Below, piece by piece: positions 1 to 8,354 of a stretch of 64,000 bases of DNA (position 1 is its first letter; the number at the start of each line of letters is the position of its first letter). This stretch comes from an uncultured Lachnospiraceae bacterium (lineage in GTDB: Bacteria; Bacillota; Clostridia; Lachnospirales; Lachnospiraceae). Location: assembly GCA_944381535.1 (NCBI GenBank), contig CALWLN010000025.1, positions 24,085-88,084 on the forward strand. Direction: 5' to 3'. The notes below the pieces were generated by a model. It did no database searches, was not told where the DNA came from, and was given only the letters and a program-made list of their open reading frames with translations. A program made the position numbers and the translations under genes.

Positions 1-596
1 GCCGACTGGCTGAGAAAAAGGTCTTTGGCGCTGAGTATCCGCACATCCGCCGGTATCATATCACCGGCCGACAAAACCACAAGATCCCCCGTCACAATCT
101 CATCCATGGGGATTTCCGATTGTATGCCCTCCCGCAGGACACAGGCTGTGGTGTGGATCATGCCCATCAACTTATCCGCCACATTACCGCTGCGCGTCTC
201 CTGCACAAAGCGAAGAACGCCGGAGATCACCACCATGGCGGTGATGATGCTCACCGTAGCATAATTTTCATCCCCCGCCTCAGTCAGGATAATGTCCGTA
301 AAAACGGATATGACGGCCAACGCCAGCAACACCACCGTAAAGGGATTGATGAAAGCGGAGAAAATCCGTTTGATGACAGGATTTTTCCTGCCGTAAGTGA
401 GGATATTCTCTCCATATTCGTCCCTTGCATTCTCCACAGCTTTCGGGTCAAGCCCCCTCTGGGTGGTTCCATATTTTTTGAATAATTCTTCTTCCGTATG
501 GGAAGAAGCCCAGTACAGTCTTTCCTGCACCTCATAGTTCTTGAACATGCCTGTACCCATCACAGGCGTATTGTATTTTCTGTTTGTTTTCTTCAT
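1..596 (-). CDS. mgtA: Magnesium-translocating P-type ATPase (MgtA), N-terminal part, runs off the window
   Basis: The first 198 codons of a P3B-type ATPase that imports Mg2+ across the cytoplasmic membrane. Visible in order: a soluble cation-transporter N-terminal domain (about residues 20-75), a first membrane segment (84-104), a second (113-131), and the start of the actuator domain with VTGDLVVLSAGDMIPADVRI (168-187). The phosphorylation and nucleotide-binding domains lie beyond position 1. The ATG at 594-596 has a good ribosome site (GGAGGT) eight bases upstream. An M-box riboswitch and terminator lie about 360 bases upstream on the same strand, which supports Mg2+ as the substrate over Ca2+. 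The gene is incomplete only because the window ends. Confidence 0.9.
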   Translation of the reverse strand, partial: MKKTNRKYNTPVMGTGMFKNYEVQERLYWASSHTEEELFKKYGTTQRGLDPKAVENARDEYGENILTYGRKNPVIKRIFSAFINPFTVVLLALAVISVFTDIILTEAGDENYATVSIITAMVVISGVLRFVQETRSGNVADKLMGMIHTTACVLREGIQSEIPMDEIVTGDLVVLSAGDMIPADVRILSAKDLFLSQS

Positions 597-919
597 GATT
601 CTGTACCTCCAAACGATAAAATAATTTACTGCTGCTTGGAAAGGATACAGTGCATGAAAGATTACGGCATTCCTCTGCCTGGCTATGGGCCATGGAAGGC
701 CGCCGGACGCAAAGGAGCCGCACTCCTTAAAGAATCCTATGGTATTGCGGGAGAAGAAGGACACGGCAAGGCCATGGTTTCTTCTCTATTGTGGTCCATA
801 TGATTCTACTTCGCTCCAAAGAGCCTGCACTGCCACTACTTCCCGTGTCCATTCTTTTCACCTCACTTAACTTCAAAATTTTTATATTTATGTCATCGCC
901 CCAAAGGCGTTATTTTCAT
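597..919 (-). other. Long leader between riboswitch terminator and mgtA; nothing else recognised
   Basis: About 320 bases separate the attenuator hairpins from mgtA. Short open frames exist on both strands, but none has a convincing ribosome site together with a family resemblance. I see no tRNA or known RNA. It is probably transcribed leader of mgtA. Confidence 0.4.
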
Positions 920-988
920 CTATGGGGAAGTCCGGAGAACTTTCCCATAGAACAAAAATATCCCGTATGTCCGGTGAGAACATACGGG
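920..988 (-). terminator. Riboswitch-controlled terminator plus a second hairpin
   Basis: On the minus strand a nine-pair stem (962-970 with 980-988, CCCGTATGT/ACATACGGG) is followed by TATTTTTG, a typical Rho-independent terminator directly downstream of the M-box. A second hairpin (920-931 with 939-950, CTATGGG arms) follows at once but lacks a T-run. The position fits transcription attenuation, where Mg2+-bound aptamer favours termination. Confidence 0.75.
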
Positions 989-1007
989 AGTTAATCGCAA
1001 CTTCTGT

Positions 1008-1160
1008 GTATTCGTCTGAGCTTTAGCTTTGTAGGGCGATGAAACTGTGTTATGGTACACCTTGCGTTCGATGTACCCTGTTCAAACCAGCTCATGGTGT
1101 CTCCACCATTTTGCGGCAACAGCCCGTATCCCTGCAGGAGCCTTACCTACCGAACAACAT
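1008..1160 (-). ncRNA. M-box (ykoK leader) magnesium riboswitch
   Basis: Read on the minus strand, the region begins GGTAGGTAAGGCTCCTGCAG, continues with GGGATACGGGCTGTTGCCGC, and ends GCTAAAGCTC. These are the conserved blocks of the M-box aptamer (the G-rich start, GAGGCTCCT-like block, GATACGG..GCTGCTGCC block and GCTAAAGCTC tail). A terminator and an MgtA gene lie downstream on the same strand. The aptamer senses Mg2+ directly and turns the transporter off when Mg2+ is plentiful. Exact ends are approximate. Confidence 0.85.
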
Positions 1161-1179
1161 TAAACTAGCACATTTCCGT

Positions 1180-1833
1180 TTATTTGTCAATCCCGGAAAA
1201 GGTTTTCTTTAACATGCCACTATCCATTTCACATACCGTATCGCATAATTCCGAAATATCCAACGGATTGTGGGAACACAATATAATGGTTGTTCCCCGT
1301 TGTTTTAAAGCAAGAAACAGGCTGCGCATATCTTCCACCCCTTTATTGTCTAGTCCATTCATCGGCTCATCCAAAACCAGAAGTTTGGGATCCTCCATGA
1401 TCGCCTGGGCAATACCAAGCCGTTGTCTCATTCCCAATGAGTATTTGCCAACGGGTTTTTTTGATTTACCGTCCAGACCCACCATATCCATACAGAAGAG
1501 AACATCCGCTTTTTTCCTGTGCTTTAAATTTAAAAGCCATTTCAAATTATTGCTGCCGCTCTCTGTTGGAATGAATCCAGGCGCTTCAATCAGCATGCCT
1601 GTATCCGGGGCAAAATCCACGTCCTTTCCAATGGTTTTTCCAAACACCCGGACACTCCCCGCACTCGGTTTTAAAAATCCCAGGATACATTTCATCATAA
1701 CTGTCTTTCCGGAACCGTTTCGCCCCACAATGCCATGAATTTTTCCTGTTTCAAATGAAATGCTTATATTTTTCAATACGGTTTCTTTTCCAAAAGATTT
1801 TGATAGTCCCATCACTTCTACTGCATTAGTCAT
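1180..1833 (-). CDS. ABC transporter ATP-binding protein
   Basis: A 217-residue single nucleotide-binding domain. Walker A is GRNGSGKT (37-44), the signature is YSLGMRQR (131-138), Walker B is LLVLDEP (151-157), and the switch histidine is in CSHN (about 188). It would energise the two membrane proteins encoded just upstream. It overlaps the preceding gene by eight bases, so translation is probably coupled. It is the last gene of a six-gene minus-strand operon that begins with a two-component system, a layout common for antimicrobial-peptide or cell-envelope stress exporters. The substrate cannot be read from the sequence. Confidence 0.9.
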   Translation of the reverse strand: MTNAVEVMGLSKSFGKETVLKNISISFETGKIHGIVGRNGSGKTVMMKCILGFLKPSAGSVRVFGKTIGKDVDFAPDTGMLIEAPGFIPTESGSNNLKWLLNLKHRKKADVLFCMDMVGLDGKSKKPVGKYSLGMRQRLGIAQAIMEDPKLLVLDEPMNGLDNKGVEDMRSLFLALKQRGTTIILCSHNPLDISELCDTVCEMDSGMLKKTFSGIDK

Positions 1834-2725
1834 GACTTCCTCCCGAAAACATAAATTCAGATTTTTTTACAATCCGATACGAACAGGCTAACAGAACAAT
1901 ATTCAGAATCAGGAAAACCAAATGCGATTGCATAATACTTGGAAAATTACCATAACCAAAATTATGCATGGCGTAAGCGGCATGATTGAGTGGTGAAATC
2001 CAGGCAGCAATGATATTTGCCATATATTTTATTTCCTGGGGTATATTAAGCGCGCTCATCAGCTTGTCCGGATTCAGGAGATATGCGTATAAGCTGACCA
2101 CAATAACCGCTGTAATCCCTGCCTTCTTCCCGTGCCTTAAGGAAAAAATAAGGTTGAGGAATGTTAAAAATAAAATATATTGCGCGACTAAGAAAAAAAT
2201 TGCCCCAGCGCAATGATAGGGCGTTGTCAATTTTACCGTTTTCCGTACGACCGTAAGCGCTACTTCAAATTGTTCCGGCGCAAAACTGAGCACTGTCGCC
2301 GTATCGCTCCACTGATTATTCAGGAAGGAACGGTGCAAAGTAAGAATCATTGCGGAACCTAACAGAAGCAGCGTATAAGTAAAACTGATTATGACGGCTG
2401 TCAAAATTTGTCCCAAAAGCCAGTTTATACGGCCTTTCCGAAACACAAGATAATAGGCGGGAGCGTCCAACTGCGGCATCTGTGAAAGCGGAAGCAGAAT
2501 CGCCAGCGAGGCAAACAAGATACTTTCCGCATCCGCAAAACACCAGATAAAGGGTTCAAATATCTGAATATCCGTGTGAAATATACCGGCAAGCTCAATA
2601 ATCCGCTGTGTAAGAAAAAAACACAGACAAAATCCTAATACAAATCCACAGATCGTCCGCGGATTTTTACGCATACTGCGCAGATTCCACAGGGTACAGC
2701 TTAGAACATGACTTTTGTTAAGCAT
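1826..2725 (-). CDS. ABC transporter permease-like integral membrane protein
   Basis: A strongly hydrophobic protein of 299 residues with about six membrane segments and no recognisable catalytic motif. It resembles ABC-2 type permeases by length, topology and position between another membrane protein and an ATPase. The ATG at 2725 is preferred over 2740 because GAGG lies eight bases upstream of it, inside the end of the previous gene. It overlaps the stop of the upstream membrane protein by eight bases. The family assignment comes from context rather than a diagnostic motif. Confidence 0.7.
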   Translation of the reverse strand: MLNKSHVLSCTLWNLRSMRKNPRTICGFVLGFCLCFFLTQRIIELAGIFHTDIQIFEPFIWCFADAESILFASLAILLPLSQMPQLDAPAYYLVFRKGRINWLLGQILTAVIISFTYTLLLLGSAMILTLHRSFLNNQWSDTATVLSFAPEQFEVALTVVRKTVKLTTPYHCAGAIFFLVAQYILFLTFLNLIFSLRHGKKAGITAVIVVSLYAYLLNPDKLMSALNIPQEIKYMANIIAAWISPLNHAAYAMHNFGYGNFPSIMQSHLVFLILNIVLLACSYRIVKKSEFMFSGGSHD

Positions 2726-3410
2726 ATCTTCGCACCTCATACGTTGTCAATATCAAAGTCAGCAGTATCATCAGCAAAAACATTGCCAGCAGCAGCGGCA
2801 GTGCAAATGCTGCCTCAGACAGCCAGACAACAGGGTTCAGATATTCGGCACCAAAAAAGAATCTGGATTGAAACATGGACAGTGCAAAAACAAACATAAC
2901 GGGAATGATATAGGCTGACACAATATCTTTTGCAATAAGCGCCCCCATGTTCCCCAGCATGGCAAAGATCGAAGCGGCAATCAGGCGCTGTACCACCAGA
3001 TGAACCGGAAGAAGGACCAAGGAACCTGCCATAAATGAGATTGCGACACTAAATATCATAAGTCCCATACATTGTGATAATACAGCTGATAATAAAATTG
3101 CTGTGATTTTACTGAACAGGTAAACCCGATAGCCGCAGCGGAAAATGGCATATCGTGCCGCTCCTGTGTTCATTTCCTGAAATATGCTTGCGGAATAGGG
3201 CAAAGCGGCCAGTAACGGGAGTGACAAAAGATTTCCCTTTCCGCTCAGCATCTCCGATAGCAGACCGGCCACATCCTGGGTGGTCCCATACATTAGGAGG
3301 TCTTTCTCCGTCCAAATATCAAACCAAAATATGACTGCGGTAAAAACAGCCGCAAGATAAAACCACTTATTTCTATGAAATCGACAAATTTCAGAACGTA
3401 ACGCACTCAT
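2718..3410 (-). CDS. Second ABC permease-like membrane protein of the operon
   Basis: About 230 residues, mostly hydrophobic, with roughly six membrane segments and a short charged N-terminus (ALRSEICRFHRNKW). It probably pairs with the next gene to form the membrane part of an exporter powered by the ATPase at 1180-1833. A TTG at 3416 overlaps the stop codon of the lipoprotein gene. The ATG two codons later is listed, but either could be used through coupling. I do not recognise a named family. Confidence 0.65.
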   Translation of the reverse strand: MSALRSEICRFHRNKWFYLAAVFTAVIFWFDIWTEKDLLMYGTTQDVAGLLSEMLSGKGNLLSLPLLAALPYSASIFQEMNTGAARYAIFRCGYRVYLFSKITAILLSAVLSQCMGLMIFSVAISFMAGSLVLLPVHLVVQRLIAASIFAMLGNMGALIAKDIVSAYIIPVMFVFALSMFQSRFFFGAEYLNPVVWLSEAAFALPLLLAMFLLMILLTLILTTYEVRRYA

Positions 3411-3412
3411 TT

Positions 3413-4639
3413 TCAATACCCATGGTTTCGATCAATGACGGTTCCATCTATGGCATTAATGGTAAACTCCGGAGCATCGTAAGCTTCAGGATAGTACTGG
3501 TTGTTCTCGTATACAGGATAATGTAACCCGTAAAAGTCCCATACGGGAATGTAATAATAACCGCCAACGCTTTCCGACTGCTTTACTGCCATATAACCAA
3601 ACCGAATCTCTCTGATATCCATTACATTTTCAACTAAATTGTCATAAAGTTCCAGGTGTTGAATGCTCAGTATAGATACCTTTTCAAAAATATCAATGAT
3701 ATCCTCGAATGGGAGCAGCGTTACATTTTTTTCTACAACCTCGCCCGTCTTGAGGGGATTTTGATAATAAACGTAGCAAACCCCGTCATCATTTACGGTA
3801 ATGCAAATATTTTCATTTCCAATCGTATAGTCCGAACCATCACCACCACCTCCGCCGTAAGGCTCCACATTGACCGGTATGCCGTTAATATTCCGCGTGT
3901 ATCGAAAACCGTAGTAATTTGGCACCTGTGGATTTCCACTTTCTCCAAGCTGCCCATACTGACTCAAAAAGAAGTCGGAAAAAAAGAATTTTACCTCCTC
4001 ATCTCCGAAGGCAACCGCCTGCTCTAAGCTAATCGTGCAGTCATCTGCCATATTGTTCTCGTTTAAAGGTAAAATTGCAAACATTCTCGGATCAACCGGA
4101 TCATCTCCACCTTGAAACTTCGTATAAGACAACTCAGGTTGATATGCCAGTTCTCCTGTTTTTTCATTTATCCAAAAATGAGCCGAAATTTCCTGTATAG
4201 TATCATCCCCCTGCTGCCCGCCTTCGTTATAGAGCCACAGACTGTAATCCTGGATTCCCAAAAAAACATCGTCTAAATCTTCCTTGCTCAGACCTTCTCC
4301 CGCATAGGGTTGGTCTGTCAACGCATGTTTCCACTGAAAATCCCCGCTGTGCCGTTCTACAAACGCCCGGACTTCTTCGTCCGTAAACACGGCCGGAATC
4401 GCTTCCAGCACGTCCACTCCGTAAACTTCCGGCACCAGAACATCTGCGTCAACAAGGACTTTACTTATCCCGGATTCTGATTCATTTTGAAAGGTATAAT
4501 GCTCCGGTACCCCCATGGTTTCTGCGATCAGCTTATCCCCATATTCGTTTTTTTCTGTCGGCTCCTTCTGAATCTCTTTGCTGCACCCGCCAAAAACCAT
4601 CGACAAAAGGATTATGCATCCGAATATCGCCTTTTTCAC
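3413..4639 (-). CDS. Putative lipoprotein of unknown function in a TCS-ABC operon
   Basis: A 408-residue protein with a lipoprotein signal peptide: a hydrophobic stretch after MKKAIFGC and a lipobox ending VFGGC, with Cys19 as the expected lipidation site. The mature part is acidic and rich in aromatic residues, consistent with an exported, membrane-tethered protein. I do not recognise a named domain. It starts with GTG and has GAGGTG just upstream. It lies between the sensor kinase and the two membrane proteins, so it may help sense or bind whatever the exporter handles; that role is inference. Two hairpins lie in the 160-base gap before it. Confidence 0.7.
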   Translation of the reverse strand: MKKAIFGCIILLSMVFGGCSKEIQKEPTEKNEYGDKLIAETMGVPEHYTFQNESESGISKVLVDADVLVPEVYGVDVLEAIPAVFTDEEVRAFVERHSGDFQWKHALTDQPYAGEGLSKEDLDDVFLGIQDYSLWLYNEGGQQGDDTIQEISAHFWINEKTGELAYQPELSYTKFQGGDDPVDPRMFAILPLNENNMADDCTISLEQAVAFGDEEVKFFFSDFFLSQYGQLGESGNPQVPNYYGFRYTRNINGIPVNVEPYGGGGGDGSDYTIGNENICITVNDDGVCYVYYQNPLKTGEVVEKNVTLLPFEDIIDIFEKVSILSIQHLELYDNLVENVMDIREIRFGYMAVKQSESVGGYYYIPVWDFYGLHYPVYENNQYYPEAYDAPEFTINAIDGTVIDRNHGY

Positions 4640-4658
4640 GTTCCATCACCTCGTATTT

Positions 4659-4694
4659 TATAGGAAACGGCAAATTTATTTGTCGTTTCCTATA
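4659..4694. repeat. 36-bp palindrome, TATAGGAAACG type
   Basis: Near-perfect inverted repeat TATAGGAAACGGCAAATT / tail TCGTTTCCTATA. It is closely related to palindromes at 62796-62832 and 62900-62937, so it is a small dispersed element rather than a one-off hairpin. It sits just upstream of the lipoprotein gene and may act as a partial terminator or RNA stabiliser. Confidence 0.6.
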
Positions 4695-4700
4695 GCATAA

Positions 4701-4732
4701 CAACTTGAGGGGATAAAGTCCTCCTCAAGTTG
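4701..4732 (-). other. Hairpin between kinase and lipoprotein genes
   Basis: Ten-pair stem CAACTTGAGG/CCTCAAGTTG with a 12-base loop. There is no T-run. It could reduce read-through or process the transcript between the regulator pair and the transporter genes. Confidence 0.4.
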
Positions 4733-4799
4733 TCTCTAAAATGTCATCAAGTTGTAATCTTGTGCCCATCCCCCGTAAGGGGCCGCTATAACGGCGAAT

Positions 4800-6212
4800 T
4801 TATCTGGCAGCTACGACAGCGGTCACTGTGGTTCCTTCCCCAACTTTGCTCTCAATCGAAAGTGTCCCGCCGTGACATTCGCAGATTCTCTTGCATATCG
4901 CAAGGCCTAGACCTGCGCCGCCGTGTTTTCTGGAACGGGCTTTGTCCACCCGGTAAAAGGGTTCTGTGATGAGTGGAATCTGATTTTCCGGGATACCGCA
5001 GCCTTTGTCTGAAACATTGATCTGCGTAAATTCATCCTTTTTCGTGATCCGTACACTGACCTGAGGGATATCACCGGACGCGCGCATTGCGTTTTCTACC
5101 AGGTTTGATATCATACTGAGCAGCAGCGTTTTATCTCCAAATATCCCGTCAACCTCACACTGAAGCTGAACCTGTTTCGGAAGCAATTCTCTCAAATCTT
5201 CCAGAAATGACGTGCTGTCAATCGTTTCTTTTCTGATCTGTTCCGTGTCCGACATTCCAACCAGCTCCATCATTTTCTGTGTGAGGCTTTCCATGAGATT
5301 TCCCGCATGATAAATCTTTCTTGCGCATTCATTCTTCTGTGCTTCATTGAGCGGCATACGCAAAAGGCTGTCGGCATATCCGATCAGTGCTGTCATGGGG
5401 GTTTTCATTTCATGTGATAATGCGCCAAGCAAAAGCTGTTGTTTTTGCAGTTCGCTGTCTAAAGATGTGATTTTTTCCTCAATGGAGTCTGCCATCTTGT
5501 CGAAGGCAAGAGACAGGGTTCCGATTTCGTCCTTACTCGTATAATTGGTTCTCAGATGATATTGTCCATTGGAAATGGAAACGGCGTTTTTTGTAAGCTT
5601 ACCGATTGGCGACAGCGTACGGCGTATCAGAAATGCAATGATAAATCCCACAGATATACAGGAAATCACCAACAATACGGTACTAAGAATCCGCAAATTC
5701 GCAATTTGCTGTTCTGTTTCACTGATATTTACGCTGATATATGCTTCGAATGGCTGGTCGGAAACGGTAAACGAAATCCCCCCTACCAGTACGGTATCTT
5801 TCCCGTTCCGAACCCGTTTTAGCTGAACTGAGGATTCGCCGGGCATTGCAACCATTTCCTCGTTCTGCACGGATGGAAGAACCGCATATGGGTCATAAGG
5901 AGAACGGTCAAATAAATATGCTCCGTCAGAGACGAGAGAATAGAATACCTGATCTGTCTGTACAAGGGGCGCATACTCCGCAAAATAGTATTGCACCACA
6001 CTTTTCAGTGTACTCTGGCGTAAATCGATTCCGTAAGTGCTGCTGGCCGTTATGATGTTGGTACAATACATGACAAGAGATTTTCTCGTACTATCTTCTT
6101 CTGCCCGACGCAGCGTATTTTCCTGCAACCGTAAAATCACAAAAAAGGAACTGCTCATGATAAAGAACAAAACCGCTGTACAGATTGCAGTAATTTTTAC
6201 CCATAAGCGCAT
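4800..6212 (-). CDS. Sensor histidine kinase
   Basis: 470 residues. A first membrane segment (about 8-28) and a second (175-196) flank an extracytoplasmic sensor region of about 145 residues. HAMP follows (197-250), then a dimerisation/phosphoacceptor domain with GALSHEMKTPMTALIGY (His267 is the expected phosphorylation site), then the ATPase domain with NLVENAMRAS (N box), DKGCGIP (G1) and GGAGLGLAICK (G2). It starts one base after the stop of the response regulator gene, so the pair is co-translated. The first product of a six-gene operon is its partner regulator, so it probably senses an envelope signal and controls the downstream lipoprotein and ABC genes. Confidence 0.92.
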   Translation of the reverse strand: MRLWVKITAICTAVLFFIMSSSFFVILRLQENTLRRAEEDSTRKSLVMYCTNIITASSTYGIDLRQSTLKSVVQYYFAEYAPLVQTDQVFYSLVSDGAYLFDRSPYDPYAVLPSVQNEEMVAMPGESSVQLKRVRNGKDTVLVGGISFTVSDQPFEAYISVNISETEQQIANLRILSTVLLVISCISVGFIIAFLIRRTLSPIGKLTKNAVSISNGQYHLRTNYTSKDEIGTLSLAFDKMADSIEEKITSLDSELQKQQLLLGALSHEMKTPMTALIGYADSLLRMPLNEAQKNECARKIYHAGNLMESLTQKMMELVGMSDTEQIRKETIDSTSFLEDLRELLPKQVQLQCEVDGIFGDKTLLLSMISNLVENAMRASGDIPQVSVRITKKDEFTQINVSDKGCGIPENQIPLITEPFYRVDKARSRKHGGAGLGLAICKRICECHGGTLSIESKVGEGTTVTAVVAAR

Positions 6213-6881
6213 TTACCTCACCTCTGCCAATTTATACCCAACACGGTACACCGTCACGATTTTTTCGCTCCAATTTAATTTTTTGCGCAATATCGCAATA
6301 TGATTGTCAACCGTGCGGGTCTCGCCAAAATAATCGTCCCCCCACACTTCATGAAGCAGCTGTTCTCTTGAAAATACAATGTTTGGATGCTTAACCAGCA
6401 TAAGCAGCAAGGCATATTCCATTGGTTTTAATTCTACCGGACGACCGGCTAATAAAACCATATGCTCGTTTTCATTGACAGTCACATCGCCTATCCGGTA
6501 GATGTCTTTTTTCTGTCCGCTGCGGCTTAACACCTTTTCCACACGTACGATCAATTCCAGCACATCAAATGGCTTCGTCATATAGTCCTCGGCGCCTATT
6601 TTCAAGCCTTTGATCTTGCTTTGTGTATCCGCCTTCGCGGAGAGATAGATGACCGGGATCTGTTTTGCGCTCATATATTCATATAATTCAAACCCATCCA
6701 TCTCAGGAAGCATAATGTCGAGAATCGCCAGGTCATAGGATGTTGTATTTACCAGTTCTACCGCCTGTTTCCCATCATATGCCGTATCACAAAGATAACC
6801 TACAACAGAAAGATTCATACACAATAAATCGGATATCGTGTTGTCGTCTTCCACGATTAAAATTCTATTTGGTTTCTCCAT
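6213..6881 (-). CDS. OmpR/PhoB-family response regulator
   Basis: 222 residues. The receiver domain has the acidic pocket (EDD at 11-13), the phosphoacceptor Asp55 in LAILDIMLPEMDG, and the conserved Lys in MTKPFD. The C-terminal winged-helix DNA-binding domain shows LKPMEYALL, SREQLL, and the recognition region TRTVDNHIAILRKKL ending in YRVGYKL. It is the first gene of the operon and probably autoregulates it together with the exporter genes. A purine-rich ribosome site (GGAGGAG-type) lies upstream of the ATG. Confidence 0.93.
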   Translation of the reverse strand: MEKPNRILIVEDDNTISDLLCMNLSVVGYLCDTAYDGKQAVELVNTTSYDLAILDIMLPEMDGFELYEYMSAKQIPVIYLSAKADTQSKIKGLKIGAEDYMTKPFDVLELIVRVEKVLSRSGQKKDIYRIGDVTVNENEHMVLLAGRPVELKPMEYALLLMLVKHPNIVFSREQLLHEVWGDDYFGETRTVDNHIAILRKKLNWSEKIVTVYRVGYKLAEVR

Positions 6882-6980
6882 TATGTCTCCTCCTGCCTGC
6901 CGGTTTTTCCGCTGTTTTCTCCCATGACATATATGAAAAAGCCGAACAGTATCTCCTATAACACTGTTCGACTTTTCATT

Positions 6981-7842
6981 TTATTTGAGCCTTTGCGCAA
7001 GTGAATTTCGGTCACTTTCAGGAATGCTCAACACATCCATGGATTGCTCCGCAGACCATCCCATTTTTTCCATAAGTTTTTTTACGTTATCTAACAGAGT
7101 ATCCATTCTTTTTTGTTCTGCTGCTCTATCAGCGATTGTCTGAATAGCCTGGCACACATCAAGCACCTCCTCATCTTTCTTCATTGTCAAATTAGCGTTT
7201 ACGCAGGCATTGAGTACATCAACTTCATTTCTACCCAAATGCCTGAATTTTTCATCGATACCTATCACTTCCTGCAGTTTATCCGCATTTCCAGAATACT
7301 TGCCCTGCAAACATCTCATGAATAGATAATGGGCCATCCCATTTTTGGGAATCAAAATATATGACCAATGTTACCACTGGCAGCAAATGATCCGCTTTCA
7401 TAAAACCCGACAGGTATTCGTCACTGTCAACGCCTTTGTAATCGCCGGACAATTTGTGGGAAGCTACCGCTTCCTCCACCTGTTTTGCGTATTGAAGGGC
7501 ATCATAAACCATATTTTTTACCGGCATCGCATAATGGATATTGGACTGATTCTCGATTGCCAGGAGCAGATATGCGGTACGTTTATCCATCATAGCAATG
7601 ACCGATTTGATAACATCCCTGGTTTTCTGCACTGGCTGTTTCGCACCTTTTTCCCCACCATAAGGAACATCTATCTCACGGGTATCAAGTTCCTCCAGGC
7701 TTTCCGGAGAGATAACCTGCTCCCCACCATATACGAAATAATTAAAGGCTTCGGCAAAGATTTCATTCTGCCGCATATATTTTGTTGTTACCGTATCTTT
7801 TACTCCCAAGGGATTCAGCACCTTTATTATATGCTGTATCAT
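6981..7842 (-). pseudogene. Broken Rpn-family recombination-promoting nuclease / putative transposase
   Basis: The first part (7842 to about 7290) reads as the N-terminal two thirds of a PD-(D/E)XK nuclease of the Rpn family: KDTVTTKYMRQNEIFAEAFN, LLLAIENQSNIHYAMP, MVYDALQYAKQVE, LLPVVTLVIYF and LSIHEMFA are its familiar blocks. The frame stops soon after LSIHEMFA. The typical C-terminal part (GIDEKFRHLGRNEVDVLNACVNANL, then DVCQAIQ) continues in another frame down to 6981. The region usually found between these blocks is missing, so an internal deletion plus frameshift has inactivated it. Rpn proteins are linked to mobile-element-like spread and DNA cleavage. No ribosome site is evident for the second half. 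Confidence 0.75.
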
Positions 7843-7933
7843 CAGCAGAGTACTCTTCTGCTATTTATAGCATACCATAGCAATCTAACTTTTACAAGCT
7901 ACTCTATTTTATTTCCCCTCCGCCCAACTTATA

Positions 7934-8252
7934 GTTACTGTTCATGGGGTGGGGAAATATACAGCTGCTGAAGCTGCTTACCATAGGAGATTTGAATTTT
8001 TTAGCCTTTGAATGGAACGTCGCCCTGGGTGGCGCATTTGTTATAAGCAGACCATTGAAAGACGCCGGCACTTAGCAAACCGACCGTTTACGGGCGGTGA
8101 GCTTAGTACCGCTGCGTCTTGAACTGAGCGAGAGCGTGTCTGCGATAACAAATGCGCCACCCAGGGCGACCTCCAGATCAAACCTCAAAATTCAAATTTC
8201 CTGTGGTAAACAGCATTACCAGGTGCGCATTCCCCACCCCGTGAACAGTAAC
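7934..8252. repeat. 319-bp long palindrome, family A copy 1
   Basis: The two halves are inverted copies. Outer arms match from GTTACTGTTCATGGGGTGGGG on the left to the inverted GGGGTGGGG..CAGTAAC on the right, then TTTGAATTTT arms. Next come 23 perfect pairs (8021-8043 with 8146-8168, CGCCCTGGGTGGCGCATTTG arms). The core holds smaller stems around GACGCCGGCACTTAGC and GCTTAGTACCGCTGCGTC. The same core occurs at 22117-22334 (inverted) and 22418-22588. It fills the gap between the Rpn remnant and the MFS gene. It encodes no protein that I can support. Confidence 0.8.
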
Positions 8253-8354
8253 AACTTATAGTACAGGTACCATTACATTTTCCAACGGTTCTCTGCATGT
8301 TGGCAATGGCAAACCGTGGAGTAGACGGTCCGGCTTGATTTGAACACGGAACTG

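Noticed and set aside
7345-7971. Plus-strand frame across the Rpn remnant
   Set aside because: It is a shadow of the nuclease sequence and has no family resemblance.
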